Counted from the stretch's first letter, positions 44,920 to 54,550 are shown. The stretch is 64,000 nt of DNA from Kordia sp965283645 (GCF_965283645.1 NZ_CBDIPG010000001.1:2542001-2606000), one strand, 5' to 3'. The notes: generated by a model from the sequence alone, not told the origin. A program made the numbers and translations.

Positions 44920-46206
44920 ATGACTAAAAAAATAAGTTTACGAGATGCTATTTCAATAGGTATTGGTGGTATGGTTGGTGGAGGAATCTTTGCTGTATTG
45001 GGACTTGCTGTCTCATTGGCAAAAGGTGGTACTCCAGTTGCGTTTTTATTTGCTGGAATTATTGCTTTACTAACAGCTTATTCGTATGCTAAACTCTCTA
45101 AAAAGTATCCAGAAAATGGTGGTACAGTAAAATTTGTACATCACCAATTTGGCAATGGTGTTTTCGCTGGAGGAATCAACAACTTGCTTTGGATAAGTTA
45201 TATTGTTATGCTGGCACTTTATGCTTCGGCGTTTGGCTCGTATGGCGCAGAACTAATTTCTATTACAGGAGATAAAGGCATTGACGTACACATATTTCAA
45301 ACGGCAATTCTTATTATTGCTTTACTCATTAATTATTTAAGCGTAAAACTGGTAAGTTCTATTGAATCTGTCTCTGTTATAATTAAACTCACAATTCTTA
45401 TTGCTTTTATCGGAGTTGGCTTTTATGGGCTTGCTCAGCATCCTGAAAATTTACAACAATTAGCGCCTGAAAATTGGGAAAGCCCTATTTTATTACTTTC
45501 AGGAGGTATGGTAATTTTTGTTGCTTATGAAGGTTTTGAGTTGATCGCGAATTCTATTGGCGATTTAAAGGATAAAGAAAAGAATACAGAAAAAGCATAT
45601 TTTGGTGCTGTAGGTTTTGTTGTAGTTTTATACATTTTGATAGCTATTGTTACCGTTGGAGCATTACCATTTGAACAAATTGCAGATGCTAAGGATTATG
45701 TTTTAGCCAAAGCCGCAGAACCTACTTTAGGTCAAATAGGATTTACTATTATTACAATTACTGCGCTTATTTCTACGTTTTCAGCAATAAACGCTACTGT
45801 TTTAGGAAGTGGAAGAGTTAACTATGACATTGCAAAAGACAATGAGTTACCACACTATTTTTGTCATAAATTTTGGGGTAAACCTATAGGTTTTTTAGTA
45901 ACCTCCATCTTTTCTATTGCATTGGTCAATTCATTTAATTTGGAAAGTATTTCAACTGCTGGAAGTGCTGGATTTCTTCTAATTTTTGCTATTGTAAATT
46001 ATATAGGTTTTAAAAAACATAAAGAATTAAAATCTAAAAAAGTCATTCATTTAATTGCCACCATATTATGTGTTTTAGCATTTGTGACACTAATAGTTCA
46101 GCAATCTTCTCAAAATATAGTAGGAGTTAGTGTTGCTTTAGGGATTATAATTGCTTGTTTCTTGCTTGAATTTATATTTCAGAAATTCACTTCTAAGAAC
46201 GCATAA
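44920..46206 (+). CDS. APC-family amino acid permease
   Basis: About twelve membrane segments lie in 428 residues. The first, AISIGIGGMVGGGIFAVLG, contains the unwound GxGGxxGGGIF substrate-binding helix of APC transporters. It starts 3 bp after the malic-enzyme stop. The substrate (an amino acid or polyamine) is not clear. In this cluster it might supply glutamate or another amine to the GltB-like fusion, but there is no direct proof. Confidence 0.88.
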   Translation: MTKKISLRDAISIGIGGMVGGGIFAVLGLAVSLAKGGTPVAFLFAGIIALLTAYSYAKLSKKYPENGGTVKFVHHQFGNGVFAGGINNLLWISYIVMLALYASAFGSYGAELISITGDKGIDVHIFQTAILIIALLINYLSVKLVSSIESVSVIIKLTILIAFIGVGFYGLAQHPENLQQLAPENWESPILLLSGGMVIFVAYEGFELIANSIGDLKDKEKNTEKAYFGAVGFVVVLYILIAIVTVGALPFEQIADAKDYVLAKAAEPTLGQIGFTIITITALISTFSAINATVLGSGRVNYDIAKDNELPHYFCHKFWGKPIGFLVTSIFSIALVNSFNLESISTAGSAGFLLIFAIVNYIGFKKHKELKSKKVIHLIATILCVLAFVTLIVQQSSQNIVGVSVALGIIIACFLLEFIFQKFTSKNA

Positions 46207-46225
46207 GCTAATAATTAAGTAGGAT

Positions 46226-46885
46226 ATGAAATCAATATTGAATTGGGAGAAAGTTTTAGAGTATAAATATTTAATTGCTCTTTTAAGCGTCTTTAATTTT
46301 CTGTTAACACCTATTCATATTGCTCTCAGTGATTTTAATCCTGCGTATGTTGTAGTGATAAACTATACGCTCGTTATTATAAGTAGCTCATTAATCGCTA
46401 CGATAAAAAGAGCAAAGGTTATTACATATATTCTTGGTTTTCTGATGTTGTTGGTAATATGGTTAGAATTTTCTAATAACTATTCCAAATCAATTTTAAT
46501 TTGCAGACTGATGTTATCTTTTTTATTATTTGCTTGTTTTTGCATTATACTTATTAGGCAACTTATAGCTATAAAAGAGATTAATCTTCAGTTTATTTTA
46601 GGGCCAATTTTAGGCTTTCTCTATTTAGGTATTATTGGAGGTGTATTATTTGAGTTTATTCATTTTTTAGAACCAAGTTCTTTTCAATTAACTAAAGGAC
46701 ATTCTGGCTATAGCTTTTACTATTTTAGTTTCATAAGTATTACCACTGTAGGTTATGGAGATATTACGCCTATAACAGCTCCTGCACAATCTTTAACACT
46801 TGTTATGAATGTTATAGGACAATTTTACTTAGCGATAGTTATTGGCGTTTTTGTCGGAAAATATATTAACACAAAATCAAATTAA
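46226..46885 (+). CDS. Potassium channel-like two-pore-helix protein
   Basis: The 219-residue membrane protein has about six segments. The C-terminal pore module contains the K+ selectivity filter TVGYGD (about residues 173-178) between two helices. No RCK/TrkA domain follows. The next gene is a cation/proton antiporter that starts 1 bp after this stop, so ion balance of the cell may be the shared task. Confidence 0.9.
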   Translation: MKSILNWEKVLEYKYLIALLSVFNFLLTPIHIALSDFNPAYVVVINYTLVIISSSLIATIKRAKVITYILGFLMLLVIWLEFSNNYSKSILICRLMLSFLLFACFCIILIRQLIAIKEINLQFILGPILGFLYLGIIGGVLFEFIHFLEPSSFQLTKGHSGYSFYYFSFISITTVGYGDITPITAPAQSLTLVMNVIGQFYLAIVIGVFVGKYINTKSN

Positions 46886-46886
46886 A

Positions 46887-48128
46887 ATGTTCGAATCTTT
46901 CAGTATTATATTTACAATTGCAGCGTTTTTTAATTACATCAATTATAAATGGTTAAAATTGCCAACGACTATTGGTTTAATGATTTTGAGTTTAATCTTA
47001 ATCATTCCGATTTCCTTTAGTGAAACTGTATTTCCAGAATTATATATATTCTTTTGTGATATCATTGTTAATGCAGATTTCAAAACCCTATTGCTCGATG
47101 GTATATTGAGTTTTTTACTCTTCGCAGGTGCATTGCATGTTAACTTGGGTGCACTAGCAAAAGAAAAGAAATCAATTTTTCTATTTGCGACGTTAGGAGT
47201 GCTCATTTCTACCTTTATAGTTGGTGGGTTGGTCTTTCTTGGAGCACAATTAATTGGTCTAGATTTACCTTTTCTGCACGCACTTTTGTTTGGTGCTTTA
47301 ATCTCGCCTACAGATCCAATTGCTGTGATGGCCATTTTAAAACAGGCTAATATTTCTAAAAGTTTGGGTATAAAGATAGAAGGCGAATCTTTATTTAACG
47401 ATGGTATTGGCGTTGTTGTTTTTTCAGGAATTTTGTTAATTGCTACAGCAACTGGAGAATATAACAATTTAGAAATTGGAGCAGAAATTGGAACACTATT
47501 TCTAGAAGAAGCAGTAGGTGGATTACTTTATGGATTAGTGATTGGTTTTATAGGGTTTCAATGCATGCAATCCATAAAAGAGAACCCACAATTGGCAGTA
47601 ATTATTACTCTTGCTGTAGTTATGGGAGGTACGGCAGGTGCATTTATGCTACATATATCTGCACCATTGGCAATGGTTGTTGCAGGATTACTAATAGGAA
47701 ACAAAGTGCATGTTGATGAGGATAAAAACCCTTTACAAAAAGCCCTCAATTCATTTTGGGAGATTTTAGATGATGTTTTAAATGGAATTTTATTTGTACT
47801 TATTGGGCTTGCAATTCATTTATTAGATTTTAGTACAGGCTATATTTTGTTAGGTATTCTTGCAATTCTAATTGTACTTCTAGCACGATTTATTTCTGTG
47901 TTTTTACCATATTCATTATTAAAACACGAAGAAAAAAAACCAATTAAAACAATTGCTATTTTAACTTGGGGAGGATTACGTGGTGGTATTTCTATTGCAT
48001 TAGCATTAAGCTTAACTCAAGAACTTTCAGGAGATTTAATACTTCATATAACTTACATAACGGTGCTTTTCTCAATAATTGTGCAAGGTTTGAGTATTGG
48101 TAAAGTTGTAAAGAAATTATATAAATAA
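46887..48128 (+). CDS. CPA1-type Na+(K+)/H+ antiporter (NhaP-like)
   Basis: The protein, 413 residues from the ATG at 46887, has about twelve membrane segments. Key motifs: GALISPTDPIAVMAILK with the ion-binding aspartate region, EGESLFNDGIGVVVF with the ND pair of CPA1 antiporters, and LTWGGLRGGISIALAL. An earlier ATG at 46842 lies inside the channel gene and adds 15 unlikely residues. It overlaps none of its neighbours and is tightly linked to the K+ channel. Function: cation extrusion in exchange for protons at the inner membrane. Confidence 0.93.
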   Translation: MFESFSIIFTIAAFFNYINYKWLKLPTTIGLMILSLILIIPISFSETVFPELYIFFCDIIVNADFKTLLLDGILSFLLFAGALHVNLGALAKEKKSIFLFATLGVLISTFIVGGLVFLGAQLIGLDLPFLHALLFGALISPTDPIAVMAILKQANISKSLGIKIEGESLFNDGIGVVVFSGILLIATATGEYNNLEIGAEIGTLFLEEAVGGLLYGLVIGFIGFQCMQSIKENPQLAVIITLAVVMGGTAGAFMLHISAPLAMVVAGLLIGNKVHVDEDKNPLQKALNSFWEILDDVLNGILFVLIGLAIHLLDFSTGYILLGILAILIVLLARFISVFLPYSLLKHEEKKPIKTIAILTWGGLRGGISIALALSLTQELSGDLILHITYITVLFSIIVQGLSIGKVVKKLYK

Positions 48129-48142
48129 ATACAAGAAAAAAA

Positions 48143-49033
48143 ATGAAAAACTTAAAATACGCTTATTTTATAATTGCTGTATTAGTTACAAACTTCTGTT
48201 TTGCACAATTGAGCGATTTAGCACGTGTTGACTATACAATTATTCCAAGAAATAATTCAACTATAGAATATAATAGAACAAGAGTTTTATTTAATTACCC
48301 CATAAAACTTAAAAAAGAAGGTTCATATTTATTTTTAGGGCTAGATTATAGCAATATTAATTTACAAGCTACAGGAGGTATTGCTGCGGTAGATGATGAT
48401 ATAGATGGATATCAGTTACTCGACCTTAACATAGGCTACACACAACCTTTAAAAAACGATTGGCGATTAGGCGTAAGGCTAACGCCAGGTTTAAGTTCTA
48501 ATCTAAAAGCCGATGATTTAACTTTGGAAGACATTGTCCTTTCTACTGATATTGTCTTTATTAAAGATAAAACAAAAGATACCTCTGTAAAAACCCCTTG
48601 GCGTCTTATTGCAGGTGTATCCTATTCAGGTAATCGAGGATTTCCTTTTCCATTGCCTTTTATAAGTTATTATCGAAGATTTAGTCCAAATTGGTCTTAC
48701 AATATTGGGGTTCCTAAATCTAATTTACAATATCGTTTTTCTGATAAGCACAGGTTAAAACTATTTGCCCAATTAGATGGCTTTACCTCTAATCTGCAAC
48801 GTGGCGTACCATTGCTTAACGGAGAAGAAGACGCGCAAAGTATTAATATGTCTCTAATAGTGAGTGGATTGCAATACGAATTTCATATCATAGACCATCT
48901 TGAGTTTTATGCAAGAGCCGCTTATATCCTTTCTAGTAATACAGAGTTGAGAAATGAAAATAGAGATACTATATTTGAACTAGATAGCTCCAACACCTTA
49001 TATATAAGAACAGGTGTAAGGTTCAAAATCTAA
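48143..49033 (+). CDS. DUF6268-like outer-membrane beta-barrel protein
   Basis: A signal peptide (MKNLKYAYFIIAVLVTNFCFA) precedes an all-beta protein of 296 residues with alternating patterns and a C-terminal aromatic strand (TGVRFKI). Features such as NYPIKLKKEGSYLFLGLDYS and RFSPNWSYNIGVPKS fit the DUF6268 family of small outer-membrane porin-like proteins. It is the last plus-strand gene of the accessory cluster, 14 bp after the antiporter. Function is unknown. Confidence 0.75.
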   Translation: MKNLKYAYFIIAVLVTNFCFAQLSDLARVDYTIIPRNNSTIEYNRTRVLFNYPIKLKKEGSYLFLGLDYSNINLQATGGIAAVDDDIDGYQLLDLNIGYTQPLKNDWRLGVRLTPGLSSNLKADDLTLEDIVLSTDIVFIKDKTKDTSVKTPWRLIAGVSYSGNRGFPFPLPFISYYRRFSPNWSYNIGVPKSNLQYRFSDKHRLKLFAQLDGFTSNLQRGVPLLNGEEDAQSINMSLIVSGLQYEFHIIDHLEFYARAAYILSSNTELRNENRDTIFELDSSNTLYIRTGVRFKI

Positions 49034-49186
49034 TAATATGGCATTAAGTACCGAACAATTTTGCAGTAGAGATTTATCTTGCTTATGATTTAATCATTGT
49101 GTATTACAAGAGACTGGAGATAGTAGAAATATTTTAAAAAAATAGTTCGTTACTTTCTCAATTCTTAAAAGAGTATTCTATAAAAA

Positions 49187-49900
49187 TTATAAGATGTAAA
49201 ACATCAGACCAACTTTTATGACACTCATTTCAAACGCTTCACCATCAAGTGTTTTTGTATCATCTTTGAAGAGTTTATTTAAACCATAATACACATGAAA
49301 ATTCCATGTATTGTAGCCTGCGCTTAAGGTAAGTCCGTATTGCAATCTATTTAAATCGTCGTTGTTAAATTTCAATTTTTCATCATTTCCAACAAATTTA
49401 GACGTTCCTGAAAAGATATATCCTACTTTAAATCCACCATAAATACGCCAAAATTCATAGTCTGTTGCCGTTGATGTTCGCCAACGAAATTCAATAGGAA
49501 GTTCTATAATATGTGTTCTGAATTTATTTCGCTTGAAACTTTCATCACTGTCAATTGCTTCATAGGTAATTCCGTTATCCGTTTCTGTTGCTTTTAAGTT
49601 GTGAAAGTATGAATTGTATGAATATCCGATTCCGATTCCGATAGCTTTGTTTCGCTTTTTATTGATAGGAAAGTCTCTTATGATACCTAAATGCAATCCA
49701 TTTGACAAGTTATTTTGAGAAATGTCACTAGGTCTATTTTGAAGAATGTTGTATGTAAGACCAATGTAAAACTGATCTTCACGATAGTTGTTATCGGGAA
49801 GTGTATCAATTACAACTGCTTTTTCATTTTCTTCTTGTGCAGTAGCATATTGAAATCCCAAAAACGTGAGTAGTATTCCTATGCAGATTTGTTTTGTCAT
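49187..49900 (-). CDS. PorT-like outer-membrane beta-barrel protein
   Basis: A signal peptide (cut near ATAQ) is followed by a 215-residue barrel with GIGIGYSYNSY, IELPIEFRWR and a last strand ending in Leu (GLMFYIL). This pattern is seen in PorT-type and other small eight-strand outer-membrane proteins of Bacteroidota. The specific function is unknown. It is transcribed toward the accessory cluster and is separated from exbD by a terminator. Confidence 0.7.
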   Translation of the reverse strand: MTKQICIGILLTFLGFQYATAQEENEKAVVIDTLPDNNYREDQFYIGLTYNILQNRPSDISQNNLSNGLHLGIIRDFPINKKRNKAIGIGIGYSYNSYFHNLKATETDNGITYEAIDSDESFKRNKFRTHIIELPIEFRWRTSTATDYEFWRIYGGFKVGYIFSGTSKFVGNDEKLKFNNDDLNRLQYGLTLSAGYNTWNFHVYYGLNKLFKDDTKTLDGEAFEMSVIKVGLMFYIL

Positions 49901-49950
49901 TTCTTTTATGAGTAACGCTAATTTGCGGATATTCTTATCTAAGGTAGTAC

Positions 49951-49980
49951 AAAAAAAGCACTCTTTGCAGAGTGCTTTTT
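49951..49980 (-). terminator. Intrinsic terminator of the exbB-exbD operon
   Basis: AAAAAGCACTCT and AGAGTGCTTTTT form a 12-bp stem with a TTGC loop. The minus strand has the longer T tract (seven), so it terminates transcription from exbD, whose stop is about 27 bp upstream. It could also work on the plus strand. Confidence 0.88.
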
Positions 49981-50006
49981 GATATAAAATTTAAGATCTT
50001 CTATTA

Positions 50007-50486
50007 TTAATTCTGACTTACATTACCTTTTCTAGTAGTGTAATTGATCTTTAAAGCATTAATTTCACGAAGTTGTTGTTTGATATCTGCTATCAATCCC
50101 ATATTCGTTTCTTTATCTACTTTTAAAGCAGTAATAGCAACATTTAGATACTCTTGCCCAAGTTCATTATTAATTGTATTGAACCAATAATCTTTGATTT
50201 CAGAAACATCAGCAAACTTATCATTTAACTGAATTTTTGCTTGTGTTCCGTATTCTCCTTGGTATCTAGAACTTGGTTTTCCAGCATAAATATAAATTAC
50301 TTTATCTGTCTTATCAAGCGTTTGTACTTGATTTGCGTATGGTAATTCTTGTTTTACCTTGTAATCGTCTTTCTTAAAGGTTGTTACCGTCATAAAGAAG
50401 AACAATAACATAAATACGATATCTGGTAAAGCTGCTGTAGATACTGGTGGCAATTCACCACTTTTTTTCTTTTTAAATTTAGACAT
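50007..50486 (-). CDS. exbD: ExbD/TolR biopolymer transport protein (second ExbD)
   Basis: The protein (159 residues) has a basic N-terminus, one membrane helix LPDIVFMLLFFFMTVTTF (about residues 23-41) with the functional Asp in ALPDIVF, and a periplasmic domain. It partners ExbB and TonB to pass proton-motive energy to TonB-dependent receptors such as SusC. Two ExbD genes in tandem after ExbB is usual in Bacteroidota. It starts 13 bp after the other exbD. Confidence 0.93.
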   Translation of the reverse strand: MSKFKKKKSGELPPVSTAALPDIVFMLLFFFMTVTTFKKDDYKVKQELPYANQVQTLDKTDKVIYIYAGKPSSRYQGEYGTQAKIQLNDKFADVSEIKDYWFNTINNELGQEYLNVAITALKVDKETNMGLIADIKQQLREINALKINYTTRKGNVSQN

Positions 50487-50499
50487 AGTAGCTACATTT

Positions 50500-51117
50500 T
50501 TAATTATTAGTTTCTGCTTCAGATATTTTTAAAGGAAACATTTCCTTTATAACTTCCATTTTAGCTTTCAAATCAGATTTTAGCTGTTCGCTAGTTTGTG
50601 GATTTGAAGCAATGGAGTCCATAGCTGTATAGTTCATTTTGTACAAGTCTTGCGCTTCTCTATTACGCAAGAAATTGTATGCTCCAACAAGCTCATTTTG
50701 TACTGAAATAAACGTACCGTATTCAGTTTCTCTATCATTTCTAACAGAAATAATTGCTTTGTTTGGATGATCCGATGAATCTTCTCTTCTATCTCCTTCA
50801 CAATAATTACAAGGCTCTCCTTTTTCGTTAGTTCCTCCACCATTATCTAAGAATTTAATAGCGGCTTCACGTAAATCTCCTAAAGCCATTACTTCCTCTT
50901 CAACTAGCAAATCATTATTCTTGTTTACTAAAACAGTGAATAAATTTTTCTGCTTAATAATTGGTGGTGTTACTCCTGGAGGTGGCATTGGCGGTAACTT
51001 TCTGTTAATACCTGAATCCACTTCAAAAGTTGTAGTTACTAAGAAAAAGATAAGCAGTAAGAATGCGATATCTGCCATAGAACCTGCATTAACTTCTGGT
51101 ATATTTCTTCTTCCCAT
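50500..51117 (-). CDS. exbD: ExbD/TolR biopolymer transport protein (first ExbD)
   Basis: The protein (205 residues) has the motif VNAGSMADIAFLLLIFFLVTTTF, with the conserved Asp in the single helix, and a long periplasmic domain. That domain has a GEPCNYCEGDRRED insertion with two cysteines, not seen in its tandem partner. It is 2 bp downstream of a small membrane protein gene and belongs to the ExbB operon. Confidence 0.93.
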   Translation of the reverse strand: MGRRNIPEVNAGSMADIAFLLLIFFLVTTTFEVDSGINRKLPPMPPPGVTPPIIKQKNLFTVLVNKNNDLLVEEEVMALGDLREAAIKFLDNGGGTNEKGEPCNYCEGDRREDSSDHPNKAIISVRNDRETEYGTFISVQNELVGAYNFLRNREAQDLYKMNYTAMDSIASNPQTSEQLKSDLKAKMEVIKEMFPLKISEAETNN

Positions 51118-51119
51118 AA

Positions 51120-51527
51120 TTATTTATTAAGTGATTTTTTAATTCCAAATCCAACCATTGCTAATATTGCAATTGCGGCTAAAAAGTAAAACATATATAT
51201 ACCCATACCTACAAACTTAGAGGTTTTAGGTGTAATTGAGATGTCTCCCACTTCTAATGGAGTCTCACTAGCTGACACATACGATAGTATTGCAATGATT
51301 GCGAATACTGCTAAAGAAATCGCTGACTTCTTTAATGCTTGTGGATTAGTAGCCAAGTTTTTGAGTCCAAAAAATAGTGCTATTGCTGCTGTTACTATAA
51401 CAAGTATTTCACCAGCTAAGATCATAGTATTTCCTGTATCGCCCGTAAGAATCATGATGTACAGAATAGCACCAATCAACGCTATGACTGCGATTAGGAT
51501 TGTTAATATTAATTTTAATGATTTCAT
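51120..51527 (-). CDS. Small membrane protein of the ExbB/ExbD operon
   Basis: The 135-residue protein has four hydrophobic helices (about residues 5-27, 33-55, 67-85 and 105-128). A gene of this kind between exbB and exbD is common in Flavobacteriia, but no function is known. Spacing to both neighbours is short (30 and 2 bp), so it is transcribed with them. Confidence 0.75.
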   Translation of the reverse strand: MKSLKLILTILIAVIALIGAILYIMILTGDTGNTMILAGEILVIVTAAIALFFGLKNLATNPQALKKSAISLAVFAIIAILSYVSASETPLEVGDISITPKTSKFVGMGIYMFYFLAAIAILAMVGFGIKKSLNK

Positions 51528-51557
51528 ATTATATAGTATTGTATAAAGTTGACAGTA

Positions 51558-52286
51558 TTATTTCTTGTAACGAACCAATAAATCTATTAAAGAAATAGAT
51601 GAATCTTCCATATCGTTTACAATACTATCAATCTTAGCAATAATATAGTTGTAGAAAATTTGAAGGATAATACCCACGATAAGACCGAATACAGTCGTTA
51701 ATAAGGCTACCTGAATAGAACTCGCAATTAACGATGCATCTAATGATCCTACAGCCGCAATTTTATCAAAGGCTTGAATCATACCAATTACCGTTCCCAT
51801 GAATCCTAACATCGGCGCAATGGCGATGAATAATGAAATCCACGATACGTTTCTTTCTAATTGTCCCATTTGAACACCTCCATAAGCTACAACAGCTTTT
51901 TCAGCATTGTCAACTCCTTCATCCATACGGTCTAAACCTTGATAGAAGATAGAGGCAACTGGTCCTTTTGTGTTTCGTGCAACTTCTTTTGCTGCTTCTA
52001 CACCACCATCTGCTAAAGCGTTCTCAACATTTGCTAATAATTTCTTATTGTTTGTTGATGCCATATTTAAATAAATGATTCTTTCGATACATATTGCCAG
52101 TCCTAAAATAAGACATAATAATACAATCCCCATGAATCCTGGTCCACCTTTAATAAAGTAATCCTTTAAAATTTGGTGAAAACCTTGTGAGTCTGCTGCA
52201 GTTTGAGATGCATCTTGAGCAGTTGCAACACCTACATTTAAAATCGTTAACATGGCTACAGCCATAATAGAAAATCCTTTTTTCAT
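51558..52286 (-). CDS. exbB: ExbB/TolQ/MotA-family proton channel protein
   Basis: The protein (242 residues) has a cleavable-looking N-terminal hydrophobic segment, a second helix FMGIVLLCLILGLAICIERI, and the C-terminal helices with IAPMLGFMGTVIGMIQAF and ALLTTVFGLIVGIILQI, the two conserved ExbB/TolQ blocks. With the two ExbD proteins it forms the energising complex of TonB-dependent import. It heads the operon; upstream lies tRNA-Ser on the same strand. Confidence 0.95.
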   Translation of the reverse strand: MKKGFSIMAVAMLTILNVGVATAQDASQTAADSQGFHQILKDYFIKGGPGFMGIVLLCLILGLAICIERIIYLNMASTNNKKLLANVENALADGGVEAAKEVARNTKGPVASIFYQGLDRMDEGVDNAEKAVVAYGGVQMGQLERNVSWISLFIAIAPMLGFMGTVIGMIQAFDKIAAVGSLDASLIASSIQVALLTTVFGLIVGIILQIFYNYIIAKIDSIVNDMEDSSISLIDLLVRYKK

Positions 52287-52363
52287 TTCTCTTGAACTTA
52301 AATTTTGTTAGTTAATCGGGTTAAAGATATAAAAAATTTATAATTATTTACGATAAATTTATG

Positions 52364-52451
52364 CAGAGAGGAAGGGATTCGAACCCTCGATACGGTTATG
52401 CCGCATACACACTTTCCAGGCGTGCGCCTTCGACCACTCGGCCACCTCTCT
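52364..52451 (-). tRNA. tRNA-Ser (GGA anticodon)
   Basis: Read on the minus strand it has a 7-bp acceptor stem (AGAGAGG / CCTCTCT), the D arm GTGGCCGAGTGG, an anticodon loop CTGGAAA with anticodon GGA, a long class II variable arm, and the T arm GAGGGTTCGAATCCCTT. The discriminator base is G. The CCA tail is not encoded (GCAT follows). It reads serine UCC/UCU codons. Confidence 0.97.
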
Positions 52452-52507
52452 CTATCGTCGAGCAAATAACAAAAAATATTTTAGTTTTTGAAATATATCT
52501 TGCTATT

Positions 52508-53536
52508 TTATGACATTTCGCCTCTTATTGGTGTTTCAAACATAGTTTTAAACACAGAATGGTTTATTTTCCTGCCCAAAAGATACATTAATTTTGTGAC
52601 TGCGGCTTCAGTTGTGACGTCTTTTCCGCTAATTATTCTCAGTTTTTTTAATGCAACACTCGTTTCGTATTGTCCCATGATCACTTTTCCTCCAGAACAT
52701 TGTGTTACATTCACAACAATTATGCCTTTTTCTTTGATTTTTCTTAAAAAATCTAAAAACCACGGCTCTGTTGGTGCATTTCCAGCTCCGTAAGTTTCTA
52801 AAATGATCGCTTTTAAACTATTTGACGACAGAAATCCTTCCAAACTTGGTAATGTTATGCCTGGAAATAGTTTGATTAATGCAACATTTTCGTCTAGCTT
52901 TTTTTGAACTTTAAAGGTTTTTTTCCTCGTTTTTGGCAATAAATTTTCTTTAAAAACTTTTAAATGTACGCCAGATTCTGCTAAAGGAGGATAATTTAAA
53001 GAGGCAAATGCTTCAAAATGTTCCGCATTTATTTTAGTAGTTCTGTTTGCTCTGTACAATTTATATTCAAAATAGAGCCCAACTTCAGTAATTTGTGGAT
53101 TCCCGTTTTTATCTCTCAGAGAAGCAATTTGAATAGACGTAATTAGATTTTCTTTGGCATCTGTTCGCAAATCACCAATTGGCAACTGAGAACCTGTAAA
53201 AATTACAGGTTTTGCTAAGTTTTCCAACATAAAACTCAATGCAGAAGCTGTATAACTCATTGTATCACTTCCGTGTAATACCACAAAACCATCAAATGCT
53301 TCATAGCGTTCTTCTATTATTTCTGCTAGTTGAATCCAATATCCTGTATTCATATTAGAAGAATCTATCGGATTGTCAAAAGCGACCGTTTCTATGTCAC
53401 AATCTAAGTGAGAAAGCTCTGGAATACGCTCTAAGAGTTTGTCAAAATCAAAAGCACGCAAAGCTCCCGTTTCGAAATCCTTGATCATTCCGATCGTTCC
53501 ACCTGTATATATGAGTAAAATAGTTGGTTGTGTCAT
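52508..53536 (-). CDS. ansA: Type I L-asparaginase
   Basis: This cytoplasmic enzyme hydrolyses asparagine to aspartate and ammonia. LIYTGGTIGMI near the N-terminus contains the first catalytic Thr, and VLHGSDTMSYTASAL holds the second Thr/Asp pair. FPGITLPSLEGFL and EAWF-like C-terminal parts are also of the family. With 342 residues and no signal peptide it is the type I form. The ATG at 53536 is preceded by a heptamer repeat tract 23 bp upstream. Confidence 0.95.
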   Translation of the reverse strand: MTQPTILLIYTGGTIGMIKDFETGALRAFDFDKLLERIPELSHLDCDIETVAFDNPIDSSNMNTGYWIQLAEIIEERYEAFDGFVVLHGSDTMSYTASALSFMLENLAKPVIFTGSQLPIGDLRTDAKENLITSIQIASLRDKNGNPQITEVGLYFEYKLYRANRTTKINAEHFEAFASLNYPPLAESGVHLKVFKENLLPKTRKKTFKVQKKLDENVALIKLFPGITLPSLEGFLSSNSLKAIILETYGAGNAPTEPWFLDFLRKIKEKGIIVVNVTQCSGGKVIMGQYETSVALKKLRIISGKDVTTEAAVTKLMYLLGRKINHSVFKTMFETPIRGEMS

Positions 53537-53558
53537 AGGTTTGGTTAGTTGGTTGTAT

Positions 53559-53594
53559 CAGTTATCAGTTATCAGTTATCAGTTATCAGTTATC
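53559..53594. repeat. (CAGTTAT)5 heptamer tandem repeat
   Basis: Five perfect copies plus one base of the 7-bp unit lie between ansA and tatD, within the expected 5' region of ansA. Copy-number change would alter the promoter or leader spacing. Confidence 0.95.
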
Positions 53595-53608
53595 AAAAAT
53601 ATTTTAAG

Positions 53609-54376
53609 TTAGATTCCGAAAACTGCTTTTGAGTTTTCCGTAGTAACACGCGCCACTTCAGTTTTGGTTAGTTGATAGATGGTTGCAACTTTTTCCAGCA
53701 CATTCATTACATAACTACTTTCGTTTCGTTTGCCTCTGTATGGCGTTGGCGCTAAATATGGCGAATCGGTTTCTAAAACAATATGTTCTAACGGAATTTC
53801 GTTTAAAAATTTATCAATTTTACCATTCTTGAAAGTCACGACACCACCAATTCCTAGTTTCATGTTGTAGCCAATTGCTTGTTTTGCCTGTTCTTTTGTG
53901 CCAGTAAAGCAATGAAATATTCCGAATAAATCGTCACTTTTTTCTTTTTCTAATACTTCAAAAACCTCATCAAACGCATCTCTACAGTGAATTACAATTG
54001 GAAGTTTATATTTTTTAGCTAGTTGAATTTGATATTGAAATGCTTCTTGTTGTTGTGGCAAGAATGTTTTGTCCCAATATAAATCGATTCCAATTTCACC
54101 AATTGCATAGAATTTTCGTCTTGCTAATAGTTCGGAAACATGCGCCAATTCTTCTTTGTAATTTTCTTTTACATGTGTTGGATGCAATCCTGACATGAGA
54201 AATACTTCATTAGGATAGTCTTTTTCAAGTTGAAACATGCGTTCCGTGTAGGCTGAATCTATTGCTGGTACAAAAAATCGTGTTACACCATTATTGATAG
54301 CGCGTTGCATCATATCATTTCTATCTTCATCAAATGCTTCACTATATAAGTGTGTATGTGTATCTGTAATTATCAT
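53609..54376 (-). CDS. tatD: TatD-family metal-dependent hydrolase
   Basis: The protein is a TIM-barrel metallohydrolase with DTHTHLY at its N-terminus, EIGIDLYWD, HCRDA, HCFTG and ETDSPYLAP in order; these contain the metal-binding His, Glu and Asp. TatD proteins act as 3'-5' DNA exonucleases in other bacteria. The start is placed at MIITDTHTHL (54376), as in homologues; an ATG seven codons upstream exists. It is about 255 residues and its stop is 22 bp after the heptamer repeat near ansA. Confidence 0.93.
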   Translation of the reverse strand: MIITDTHTHLYSEAFDEDRNDMMQRAINNGVTRFFVPAIDSAYTERMFQLEKDYPNEVFLMSGLHPTHVKENYKEELAHVSELLARRKFYAIGEIGIDLYWDKTFLPQQQEAFQYQIQLAKKYKLPIVIHCRDAFDEVFEVLEKEKSDDLFGIFHCFTGTKEQAKQAIGYNMKLGIGGVVTFKNGKIDKFLNEIPLEHIVLETDSPYLAPTPYRGKRNESSYVMNVLEKVATIYQLTKTEVARVTTENSKAVFGI

Positions 54377-54550
54377 GCCGTAAAAATAGTATTTCAATGG
54401 AAGTATGCATAGCTTCTTTTTAAAAAGTATGACAAATTTTTATCATTTTCATAGCGCTTGTCACTTCTTGCCTGACAATAATAACATTTATAATGTTTAG
54501 GCATAGGATTTGATTTGTATTTTAGCACAAATTGATATTACTTTTTATAT

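Noticed and set aside
46943..47467. 174-codon frame antisense to the antiporter
   Set aside because: The membrane protein on the plus strand is clear; the antisense frame is caused by its codon bias.
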